Source of the DNA: UBA7803 sp041395905
GTDB taxonomy: Bacteria; Pseudomonadota; Gammaproteobacteria; Pseudomonadales; Azotimanducaceae
DNA: 64,000 nt
Direction of reading: 5' to 3'
Assembly (NCBI GenBank): GCA_041395905.1
Contig: JAWKZP010000009.1
Coordinates: forward strand, 149,628-213,627
The notes under the pieces were generated by a model. That model ran no database searches and had not been told where the DNA came from. It worked only from the letters and a program-made list of their open reading frames with translations. Below, in pieces: positions 25,104 through 32,704 of the stretch (position 1 is the stretch's first letter; every line of letters begins with the position of its first letter). Position numbers and translations under genes: made by a program.

Positions 25104-27479
25104 TCAATGACGGATGAGGCGGGCGGCCTGCTCTATCCAGCCGTCCCGGACTATCCGCCCGCGATGGCCGTGCAGCGCGTGCGACTCATCGCCGAGCGCC
25201 GCTTCCTCCAGCCCGGCGATCTGCTCGAGGCGGTAGATCCCCAGCTCGTTGAGCTGCTCCGCCAGCTTCGGGCCGATCCCGTGGATCTGGGTCAGATCGT
25301 CGCCGCCGCGCTGCTGGGCGTGGTGCGCCAGCTCCTCCTCCAGCTCACCGACCCTTGCGCGCAGGGTGTCGCTCTGCGCCCGCGCATCGCTCAGCTGCTG
25401 GCTGAGCACCAGGAGCATCTTGCCGCTGGATTCGTCGTGCTGGCGCTGCTCCACCACCTGCCGCGCCCAGCGTTCCTGGTTGAGCTCCTCGCTCTGTTCT
25501 CGCACCAGCTGCTCGAGCTTGCGCAGTTTCTCTTTGAGCTCCTGGGTTTCGAGCGCGCGGCCTTCGCCGGCGCCGCTGCGTACCTGCTCGCTGGGGACAT
25601 CCGCCTGTCGGGTGCGCGCCTCGGCCAGCTCCACCTCGAGCTCGCTGATGAGCTCCTTCTGCCGCTCGATGCGATCGTCGAGCTGGGTGATGTGGTCCGC
25701 GTTCTCGCGCGCGCCCCGCTCGGCGCGCAGCAACGCGTCTTCCAGCGATTGCCGCGCCTCCGCGTGCTCGGCACGCTCCTCCTCCAGCGCCTGCTGGCGT
25801 TCCCGCAGGCTCAGCTGCTCGTGCTCCAGGCTGCGCACAAGCTCGGCCCTGTCGTCCAGCTGTGCCTCGAGCCGCTCGACCCGGGCGCTGGCCGCCTCGA
25901 GCTGCTCGCAGAGCTGGCGCCGCTCTGCTTCCCGGTCGCCGTGGGCACGCTCGGCGTCGGCGACGCAGCGCTCGAGCCGCGCCACCTCTTCCCGCAGCGT
26001 CTCGAGCTCGGCCGCACCCGCGCGGGCCTGTGCTTCGGCATCCTGCAGACGCTGCGCAACGCCCGACTCCGCGTCGTCGACGATGCTGCGGGCCCGCTCC
26101 TCCGCCTCGCGAACCCGCGCCCGCGCCAGCTCCTCGGCCTCGTCCAGACGGGCCTGCGCCTGTCGTTCGATTTCCGCCAGCCGGTCTTCGGCCGCCGTCA
26201 GTCGGTCCGCGGCGCGCTGCTCCGCTTGCCGCACCCGTTCCTCCGCCTGCTGCTCCGCTTGCCGGATCAGTTCCTCGCCCTGCTGCTCTGCTTGCCTGAT
26301 CCGTTCTGCGGCCTGCTGTTCGGCGGACCCGACCCGCTCGTCGGCCTGCTGCTGGAGCCGGCGCACCAGCTCCGCGGTCTCTTCCTGAGCGGCGCGGGTC
26401 TGCTCCGCCGCGCGCTCCTGCGCCGCACGCAGCTGCTGCTCGGCTGCGTCGACGCGCCCGGCCGCCTGCCGCTCGGCATCGGCGAGCCGTTCCTCGAACT
26501 GCTGCTTGGCCGCTCGCAGCTCTGCCAGCGCCCGGTCCTCCGCGCTGCGCGCCCGATCCTCCGCAGCACCCAGCCGCGTTTCGAGCTCGGCGCGATCGCG
26601 GCCTGCGGCGGCGTCGCGTTCGAGCAACTGCTGCTCCGCCGCGGCCAGCCGGCCTTCCAGCTCGGCGCGCACTGCCGCCACGCGCGCTTCCGCAGTTGCC
26701 TGCTCACGGGCCCGGGCCCGCTGATCGTCGATCTGCTGCCGCGCGGCAGCCTGCAGCGTCTGCAGCGCGTCCGTGAGCTGCTCGATCTCGGAATCGCGCT
26801 GCTGCAGGCCCTGATCGAGCTCGCGCACGCGCGCTTCGAGCAGGGTCCTCTCCGCCGCCAGCTCGGCCTCACGGTCTGCTGCGCTGCGCGCCTGCGCGCG
26901 CAGCTCGCCCAGGCTGTCACCGAGGGTGGCAAGCTGCCGATTGGCGAACTCGGTGGTTTCGAACAGCTGCTCGTTGCGCTTGCGCAGTGCCGCCAGCTCT
27001 TCGTTCAAATCCTGCAGACGCTGATCCTTGTCGGACGCCAGCCGGCCCTGGGCATCCAGCGAGGCGGTAACCTGATGCCACTTGTCCTTCCAGGAGCGCA
27101 GATCCTGGCGCAGATCCTCGATCTCCAGATCCCGGCTGTGCAGCTCGCCCTGGCTCGACTTGTATCTGGCATTGAGCGCTTCGAGCCGGGTCTCGAGCTC
27201 ACGGATCAGCTGATCGCGCGCCTCGATGCCCGCACCGCCGGCGCCACGGGACTGGAGGGATTCGTGATTCCGGCGCAGCGCATCGAGCTCCTCGGTGCGT
27301 TCGCGCAGCGCTGCGGCGAGCTTGGGCACCCGCTCCCGCCACTTGCTGAGCTCGGCACGCAGGGCAGCCGCATCCTCTGCGCCGAGGGGCGCATCTACGG
27401 CCGGTTCGGCGGCCGACAGGCTGTGCGCGGGCGCGCCGCCGGCGGGCACGACATCCAATGGCAAACTTTCTTCGCTCAT
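25104..27479 (-). CDS. Long coiled-coil protein with C-terminal helix-hairpin-helix
   Basis: This 791-residue soluble protein is almost entirely coiled coil (residues about 40-700) with heptad-like AEQQ/AEERxR runs, including repeats built on RQAEQQAEE near residue 410. The last 65 residues form a helix-hairpin-helix domain, DDLTQIHGIGPKLAEQLNELGIYRLEQIAGL, of the kind found in DNA-binding or ribosomal-L17/RNase-associated proteins. No signal peptide or membrane segment is present. Role unknown; a DNA-organising or scaffold function is possible. It is divergent from htpX. The antisense frame is also open along its length but encodes only low-complexity sequence. Confidence 0.85.
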   Translation of the reverse strand: MSEESLPLDVVPAGGAPAHSLSAAEPAVDAPLGAEDAAALRAELSKWRERVPKLAAALRERTEELDALRRNHESLQSRGAGGAGIEARDQLIRELETRLEALNARYKSSQGELHSRDLEIEDLRQDLRSWKDKWHQVTASLDAQGRLASDKDQRLQDLNEELAALRKRNEQLFETTEFANRQLATLGDSLGELRAQARSAADREAELAAERTLLEARVRELDQGLQQRDSEIEQLTDALQTLQAAARQQIDDQRARAREQATAEARVAAVRAELEGRLAAAEQQLLERDAAAGRDRAELETRLGAAEDRARSAEDRALAELRAAKQQFEERLADAERQAAGRVDAAEQQLRAAQERAAEQTRAAQEETAELVRRLQQQADERVGSAEQQAAERIRQAEQQGEELIRQAEQQAEERVRQAEQRAADRLTAAEDRLAEIERQAQARLDEAEELARARVREAEERARSIVDDAESGVAQRLQDAEAQARAGAAELETLREEVARLERCVADAERAHGDREAERRQLCEQLEAASARVERLEAQLDDRAELVRSLEHEQLSLRERQQALEEERAEHAEARQSLEDALLRAERGARENADHITQLDDRIERQKELISELEVELAEARTRQADVPSEQVRSGAGEGRALETQELKEKLRKLEQLVREQSEELNQERWARQVVEQRQHDESSGKMLLVLSQQLSDARAQSDTLRARVGELEEELAHHAQQRGGDDLTQIHGIGPKLAEQLNELGIYRLEQIAGLEEAALGDESHALHGHRGRIVRDGWIEQAARLIRH

Positions 27480-27646
27480 AGAAGAAAACTAGCCAAAATT
27501 CCCGATTGCGGGTGTGATCGGCTTCAGAAATCATCCATTTGCGTGCGTGCCGCCAGCCCGCGGGAGTGGTCAGGGCCCCCGCGCCGGCCGTTCAGCCGGT
27601 CACCGTGTCCCGGGGGCCGAGCCGGGCCCTGGCACGATGCCCGAAC

Positions 27647-27677
27647 CCCTTTAAACCAGGCGGGTCTAACCCCATAT
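27647..27677 (+). promoter_or_regulatory. Sigma-32-type heat-shock promoter of htpX
   Basis: The -35 CCCTTTAAA (27647-27655) and -10 CCCCATAT (27670-27677) are separated by 14 bases. They match the RpoH consensus (CCCTTGAAA, N13-15, CCCCATNT) with a single -35 change. The predicted start point is about 40 bases upstream of htpX. HtpX is a heat-shock protease in E. coli, which agrees with the site. Confidence 0.72.
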
Positions 27678-27723
27678 CCTGGCCGTCGGGCCAGGAGGTC
27701 CGTTCGCTGTAATCGAGGAGTCT

Positions 27724-28611
27724 ATGCGCATCCTTCTGTTTCTTGCCACGAACCTGGCCGTGATCGTCCTGGCCAGCCTGACCTTCCGCCTGCTGGGCTT
27801 CGAAAGCCTGCTGCAGAGCAACGGCGTGGATCTGAATCTGACGGCGCTGCTGGTGTTCTGCGCGCTGATCGGTTTCGGCGGCTCGTTCATTTCCCTGCTG
27901 CTGTCCAAGCGGATGGCGAAGTGGTCGACGCGCGCCCAGGTCATCACTCAGCCCGGCAACCAGACCGAGCGGTGGCTACTGGAGACCGTGGCCCGCCTGG
28001 CCGAGAAGGCCGGGATCGGCATGCCGGAAGTGGCCGTGTTCCCCTCGCCCGAGCCGAACGCGTTCGCCACCGGCGCCAGCCGCAACAAGGCCCTGGTGGC
28101 GGTGAGCGTCGGGCTGCTGGAGAACATGCGTCCGGACGAAGTGGAAGCCGTGCTCGGTCACGAGATCGGCCACGTCGCCAACGGCGACATGGTGACCCTG
28201 AGCCTGATCCAGGGCGTGGTGAACACCTTCGTGCTGTTCCTGGCACGCCTGGTGGGATTCTTCGTCGACCGGGTACTGCTGAAAAACGACCAGGGCTTCG
28301 GAATCGGGTACTGGATCACCACCATATTTGCAGAGGTCGTGCTGGGCATCCTCGCCAGCGCCATCGTCATGTGGTTCTCGCGCTACCGGGAGTTCCGCGC
28401 CGACCGGGCCGGCGCCCAGCTGGCAGGCCGCAGCAAGATGATCGCCGCCCTGGAGCGCCTGAAACGCGCCCAGGAAATGCCCAGCCACATGCCCGACACG
28501 CTGGTGGCGTTCGGCATCTCCAGCGGCATGCGCCAGGGCCTGCGCGCCATGTTCGCCTCGCACCCGCCGCTGGACGCACGCATCGCGGCGCTGCGGAACA
28601 TGGCGGCGTAG
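27724..28611 (+). CDS. htpX: Membrane zinc metalloprotease HtpX
   Basis: This 295-residue M48 peptidase has two N-terminal transmembrane helices (ILLFLATNLAVIVLASLTF, LLVFCALIGFGGSFISLLL), the zinc site H146-E147-x2-H150 and two further helices around 160-215. The downstream YREFRADRAGAQLAG segment supplies the third zinc ligand. It degrades misfolded inner-membrane proteins. CGAGGAG lies upstream of the ATG. A sigma-32-type promoter precedes it. Confidence 0.97.
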   Translation: MRILLFLATNLAVIVLASLTFRLLGFESLLQSNGVDLNLTALLVFCALIGFGGSFISLLLSKRMAKWSTRAQVITQPGNQTERWLLETVARLAEKAGIGMPEVAVFPSPEPNAFATGASRNKALVAVSVGLLENMRPDEVEAVLGHEIGHVANGDMVTLSLIQGVVNTFVLFLARLVGFFVDRVLLKNDQGFGIGYWITTIFAEVVLGILASAIVMWFSRYREFRADRAGAQLAGRSKMIAALERLKRAQEMPSHMPDTLVAFGISSGMRQGLRAMFASHPPLDARIAALRNMAA

Positions 28612-28778
28612 GAACGCCAGAACGAAATAGGGGCGCCAACGCGCGGCGCCCCAGAGCGCCATGGCAACCGCCGCCGCGACGCATCGGACGCGTCGGGGGC
28701 GGTTGCCGTGCATCCCGCCACGGCTTACCTTGTGTGGCCCGGGAGGCTCCGCGGCAATGCCTGAGGAGAGCGGCCACC

Positions 28779-29870
28779 ATGGTACTCAAGCGCAGCAACT
28801 GGCCCGAAGGCCAGCTCGTGGTGCTGGAACACAGCTCGCGGGTGCTGGCGGACAATCCGCTCGGCGACCCCCATGTGCGCCGCCTGCCGGTGTGGTTGCC
28901 GCCGCAGTACGCACGCGGGCGGCGACGCTTTCCGGTTCTGTTCGATCTCGTCGGCTACACGGGCTCGGGCTTTTCTCACACCAACTGGAAGAACTTCGAA
29001 GAGAACCTGCCGGAGCGGCTCGCGCGCATGATTCACGAGCGCCGTTGCGGCGCCTGCATCGTGGTGTTCCCCGACTGCTTCACCGCGCTCGGCGGCAATC
29101 AGTACGTCAACTCCAGCGCCATCGGCCGCTACGCCGACTACCTGACCCGGGAGCTGATTCCATTCGTCGACCGTGAGTTCCCCACGCTGGCGGCGCGCGA
29201 GCATCGCGGCTGCTTCGGCAAGTCGTCCGGCGGCTACGGCGCCATCGTGCACGGCATGCGCTACCCGAAGTACTGGGGCGCGGTGGCCAACCATTCCGGT
29301 GACGCCTACTTCGACTTCGTGTACCGCAGCGACTGGCCGGCGACCCTGGACCACCTGGCTCGTCACACGGGGCGGGAACGCCGGCCCGGTGCCTATCGCC
29401 CCGGCACGGCCAGACCGGGCCGTCGCGCCGGTGACGACGACGGCCGGGTACGGCGCTTTCTCGAGCACGTGTGGTCGCGCGAGCAACTCGACGGCCGCGA
29501 GATCATGACGTTGATGAACCTGTGCATGGCGGCCACTTACGATCCGGATCCGCGCGCGCCCAATGGGTTCCGGTTGCCGTTCGACCTCGAAACCGGCGAG
29601 CTGATACCGGCTCGCTGGCGGGCGTGGCTCAGGCACGACCCCGTGCACATGGCGGCTCGCCACGCAGACAGCCTGAAGACGCTGCGGGGGATCTACATCG
29701 ATTGCGGCTGGCGCGACCAGTACCACATCCACTACGGCACGCGGCAGCTGTCCCGGGCACTCACGAAGGCCGGCGTCGGGCACGTCTACGAAGAGTTCGA
29801 CGGCACCCATTCGGGCATCGATCGGCGCATGGAGCGCAGCCTGCCGTTTCTGACGAGGGCTCTGAGATGA
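28779..29870 (+). CDS. Enterochelin-esterase-like alpha/beta hydrolase
   Basis: The 363-residue protein has the esterase D/enterochelin-esterase layout: RRLPVWLPPQYARGRRRFPVLFDLVGYTGSG, an FPDCFTALGGNQYVNS segment, and the nucleophile elbow FGKSSGGYGAI (serine in GKSSG). The acid/histidine end follows (YIDCGWRDQYHIHYGTR, FDGTHSGIDRR). No signal peptide. GAGGAGAG lies 8 bases upstream of the ATG. A much longer open frame runs in from upstream, but only this part is conserved-looking. Its stop overlaps the next gene's ATG, so the two hydrolases are translationally coupled. The substrate is unknown. Confidence 0.83.
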   Translation: MVLKRSNWPEGQLVVLEHSSRVLADNPLGDPHVRRLPVWLPPQYARGRRRFPVLFDLVGYTGSGFSHTNWKNFEENLPERLARMIHERRCGACIVVFPDCFTALGGNQYVNSSAIGRYADYLTRELIPFVDREFPTLAAREHRGCFGKSSGGYGAIVHGMRYPKYWGAVANHSGDAYFDFVYRSDWPATLDHLARHTGRERRPGAYRPGTARPGRRAGDDDGRVRRFLEHVWSREQLDGREIMTLMNLCMAATYDPDPRAPNGFRLPFDLETGELIPARWRAWLRHDPVHMAARHADSLKTLRGIYIDCGWRDQYHIHYGTRQLSRALTKAGVGHVYEEFDGTHSGIDRRMERSLPFLTRALR

Positions 29871-30826
29871 CGATCAATTCGCCACCGGCGCGGACACTGC
29901 TGTGCCTGATGCTGATCCTGTGCGCAGCGCGTGCGGGCGCCGACCTGCGCGACGAGGTGCAGCACCACTATGCCGACAACGACGGCGTGAAGATCCACTA
30001 CGTATCGGCAGGGAGAGGGCCGCTGGTGGTGTTCATTCACGGATTTCCCGACTTCTGGTACAGCTGGCGGCATCAGATGGAGGCGCTCGAGGATCGGTTC
30101 CGGGTCGTGGCCATGGACCAGCGCGGCTACAACCGCAGCGACCACCCCGAGGGCGTGGAGCAGTACGACATGGCCCTGCTGGTGGCGGACGTGGCCGCGG
30201 TGGTGCGCGATGCCGGCGCGCAGCGGGCCACCATCGTCGGCCACGACTGGGGCGGAGCCGTGGCCTGGCAGGTGGCATTCCGCCGGCCCGAGATCGTCGA
30301 GCGGTTGGTGATACTGAACCTGCCGCACCCCAACGGGCTGGCCCGCGAACTGGCCGGCAATCCCGAGCAGCGCGCCAACAGCGCTTACGCGCGCCGCTTC
30401 CAGGAAGGCTCTGCCGACGACCCGGACATCTTCTTCGGCGGCCCCATGACGGCCGAAAGCCTCGCCGGCTGGGTGACGGACCCGGCCGCCAGGTCGGACT
30501 ACATCAGCGCTTTTCAGCGCTCGGACTTCACCGCAATGCTGAACTACTACAAGCGCAACTATCCGCGCCTGCCGCCGCCTTCGGCTGGCGAAGAGGCCGT
30601 TGCCGCGAACGCTCCGCCGCGCCTGACCATGCCCGTGCTGATGTTTCATGGCCTGGCAGATCAGGCGCTCAATTCCGACGCCCTCAACAACACCTGGGAC
30701 TGGCTGGACGGCGATCTCACCCTGGTGACCGTTCCCGGCGCCGGACACTTCGTTCAGCAGGACGCCGCGGACCTGGTGTCACGCACGCTGCGGTGGTGGC
30801 TGCTGGCGCGTCCGCCGTCCGGCTGA
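29867..30826 (+). CDS. Exported epoxide hydrolase-like alpha/beta hydrolase
   Basis: The 319-residue protein has an N-terminal signal (RTLLCLMLILCAARAGA) and the epoxide hydrolase/dehalogenase fold. Visible elements are the oxyanion motif HGFPD (58-62), DQRGYNRSD, the nucleophile elbow GHDWGG with Asp127, a lid region with paired tyrosines (NYYKRNY), the acid in HGLADQALN and the base in GAGHFVQQ. An Asp nucleophile means it hydrolyses epoxides or halides rather than ordinary esters. A signal peptide is less usual for this family. ATGA overlap with the upstream esterase implies coupling. Confidence 0.86.
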   Translation: MTINSPPARTLLCLMLILCAARAGADLRDEVQHHYADNDGVKIHYVSAGRGPLVVFIHGFPDFWYSWRHQMEALEDRFRVVAMDQRGYNRSDHPEGVEQYDMALLVADVAAVVRDAGAQRATIVGHDWGGAVAWQVAFRRPEIVERLVILNLPHPNGLARELAGNPEQRANSAYARRFQEGSADDPDIFFGGPMTAESLAGWVTDPAARSDYISAFQRSDFTAMLNYYKRNYPRLPPPSAGEEAVAANAPPRLTMPVLMFHGLADQALNSDALNNTWDWLDGDLTLVTVPGAGHFVQQDAADLVSRTLRWWLLARPPSG

Positions 30827-30910
30827 TCCGAACGGCGGCGCGGACCGGCAGCCGCGGCGCGCCGCCCGGAAACGACCGGACACGGGCCGTCCGTGGGCAT
30901 CGCAGACCGC

Positions 30911-31078
30911 TTACCAGCCGAAGCGCAGCTCGCGCACCCGGCCGCGCTCGCGCACCACTTCCAGCGCACGCTGACGCGAGGCCGGCAGACCGCGATCCTC
31001 CTCGAACCAGAGCTCCAGCAGATCCAGGTCGGACTGGGTGTCGGCCAGAGAGATCAGCTGCTCTTTGACGGTGTTCAT
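30911..31078 (-). CDS. Small hypothetical protein, 55 aa
   Basis: The 55-residue product (MNTVKEQLISLADTQSDLDL... ending RVRELRFGW) is mostly helical and charged, without signal peptide. AGGAG sits 8 bases upstream of the ATG, which separates it from a longer open frame reaching 31351. It is transcribed divergently from the ECF sigma operon, with a 346-base gap. I do not recognise the family. The good RBS and normal amino-acid composition support a real gene. Confidence 0.6.
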   Translation of the reverse strand: MNTVKEQLISLADTQSDLDLLELWFEEDRGLPASRQRALEVVRERGRVRELRFGW

Positions 31079-31424
31079 GACGTGCTCCTGCGGATGTTGG
31101 CTTCGATTGCGTTGCGGTTCGCTACCGCGTACTTCTGAGTCACGCTGGCCGGCGCACAGGTTCAAACCCCGGCGGCGCGACCCTGGCCCAACCCCGGAGC
31201 AGGTCCGCCGCAGGTCCGGCGAAACGCTTGCAACCCCTTGTTTCAACGCGTTTAATCGAAGGGCTTCTGGGGGGAAGCGGCGAAGCCGGTCAGGGCGCAC
31301 AGACGTCGGCGTCGGCAAATCGCAGAAAATCCGGATTAGATTGAACCTCATCCCCGCTGAGCGTTACCCAGGATCGGGCGCGGCCGACGGCTGCCGCCCA
31401 TCGAGCAACATCGGGCAGCGGCAC
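31079..31424. promoter_or_regulatory. Control region upstream of ECF sigma operon
   Basis: This 346-base region has no gene. The best promoter on the plus strand is TTGCAA (31228-31233), a 17-base spacer and TTTAAT (31251-31256), which is housekeeping-like. It would leave a leader of about 165 bases before the sigma gene. The direction and strength are predictions. An ECF-specific promoter may also exist, but its motif cannot be deduced from one site. Confidence 0.45.
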
Positions 31425-32018
31425 ATGTCGGAAGCCGTTTCGGACATCGACAGAGACCAGGCGCTGATCGCGCGCATCGCGACCGGCGACAAGCGCGCGT
31501 TCGAAGCGCTGTTCAGGGTCTACGGCGAGCGGGTGTTCCGCTACGCCGTTCGTCTGATCTCCGATCCGACCAGGGCAGAAGAGGTAACCAACGACGTCAT
31601 GCTGGAGGTATGGAAGAACGCCCCCCGGTTCGAGGGCCGATCGCGGGTGAGCACCTGGATTCTCGGCATCACCCGGAACCTGGCTCTCAACTCCATCCGC
31701 CGCAAGGCGCTGGATACCGTGACCGTGGACGACGCGCCGCCCATTGCAGACGAATCCACTGAGTCTGCGGGCGCTGTCGCCCTCGATCGGGCGACACTGA
31801 GTCAGGGTATCCGCGCCGCGCTCTCGCAACTGTCGCAGGATCACCGCGACGTGGTCGAGCTCACCTTTTTTCACGGCTGCAGCTACGAGGAGATTGCCGA
31901 AATCGTCGGCTGCCCGGAGGGCACGGTGAAAACGCGGATGTTCCATGCCCGCAAGCAGCTGCACACGCTGCTCGCTCGCCAGGGCCTGGATCCCGCCAGC
32001 GTGGAGATGGCCTCATGA
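31425..32018 (+). CDS. ECF-type RNA polymerase sigma factor
   Basis: The 197-residue protein has ECF sigma region 2 (RAFEALFRVYGERVFRYAVRLISDPTRAEEVTNDVMLEVWKNAPRFEGRSRVSTWILGITRNLALNSIRRK) and region 4 (LSQLSQDHRDVVELTFFHGCSYEEIAEIVGCPEGTVKTRMFHARKQL). A longer open frame reaches 31038, but the ATG at 31425 fits the family. Its stop overlaps the anti-sigma start by 4 bases. It probably directs transcription of the following operon, including itself. Confidence 0.94.
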   Translation: MSEAVSDIDRDQALIARIATGDKRAFEALFRVYGERVFRYAVRLISDPTRAEEVTNDVMLEVWKNAPRFEGRSRVSTWILGITRNLALNSIRRKALDTVTVDDAPPIADESTESAGAVALDRATLSQGIRAALSQLSQDHRDVVELTFFHGCSYEEIAEIVGCPEGTVKTRMFHARKQLHTLLARQGLDPASVEMAS

Positions 32019-32704
32019 ACCGACAGGAAGCCGAAGAGCTGCTGCCCTGGTACGTTGCCGGCGCGCTGAGCGCGCGCGAGGCCCAGGCCGTCGAGGCGTT
32101 CATCGACAGCGGCGCTATTTCGCGCAGCACCCTCGACGAGGTACGCAGCTACGCCGCGGCAACGGCGGAAACCGGCCCGGACGAGCCGGATTACGACCCG
32201 CAGATACTGCAGCGCGTGCTGACGCGTCTGGACGACGTGCCGCAGATGGCACCCGAAGAACCGGTGGTGGTGGTGCCCGAGCGCACCGCGCATCAAGAGG
32301 GGACCGGGCGCGGCGGCTGGCTCGGCGCGCTCGTGGAGCGTCTGCAGTGGCGCCTGACGCCGCCGCTGGCGCGCGCGCTGATCGCCGCCCAACTGCTGCT
32401 GGTACTCGGACTGGCGGCGGCGCTGGTGCTGCAGGCGCCCTCCATCGACCGCGAGTACGAAACCGTGAGCGCGACGCCCGCAGCGACCCAGGCGGGCAGC
32501 TACACCCTTCAGTTCGCGCCCGGCACCACCGAGGCCGATCTGCGGCGGCTGCTGGTGGACGCCGACGCCACCATCGTTTCCGGGCCTTCCGCGCTTGGGC
32601 TGTACACCATCGCGTTCGCGCCGGACGCCGACGCCGACGCCGGCGCTGCACGACTGCGCGGCAGCAGCCTGGTTTCCTACCTGCAGCCGCTGCCGCCGGG
32701 ATGA
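32015..32704 (+). CDS. Membrane anti-sigma factor with propeptide-like periplasmic tail
   Basis: The 229-residue protein starts with an anti-sigma-like helical domain (EELLPWYVAGALSAREAQAVEAFI) that lacks the usual zinc Cys/His ligands. One transmembrane helix follows at about 119-141 (ALIAAQLLLVLGLAAALVLQ). The outer part, about 162-229, contains YTLQFAPGTTEADLRRLL, ADATIVSGPSALGLYTIAF and a final SSLVSYLQPLPPG. That order closely resembles the beta-alpha-beta propeptide of subtilases (I9 or fervidolysin type). The gene overlaps the sigma gene upstream and the subtilase gene downstream by ATGA. The resemblance is by eye and is not database-verified. Confidence 0.8.
   Translation: MNRQEAEELLPWYVAGALSAREAQAVEAFIDSGAISRSTLDEVRSYAAATAETGPDEPDYDPQILQRVLTRLDDVPQMAPEEPVVVVPERTAHQEGTGRGGWLGALVERLQWRLTPPLARALIAAQLLLVLGLAAALVLQAPSIDREYETVSATPAATQAGSYTLQFAPGTTEADLRRLLVDADATIVSGPSALGLYTIAFAPDADADAGAARLRGSSLVSYLQPLPPG

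Noticed and set aside
25107..28778. A plus-strand open frame continuing without stop for about 1,220 codons before the esterase start
   Set aside because: It is antisense to the coiled-coil gene and crosses the htpX promoter and part of htpX in a different frame. The translation is low-complexity Leu/Arg/Pro sequence typical of GC-rich shadow frames. Only the part from 28779 has family signatures.
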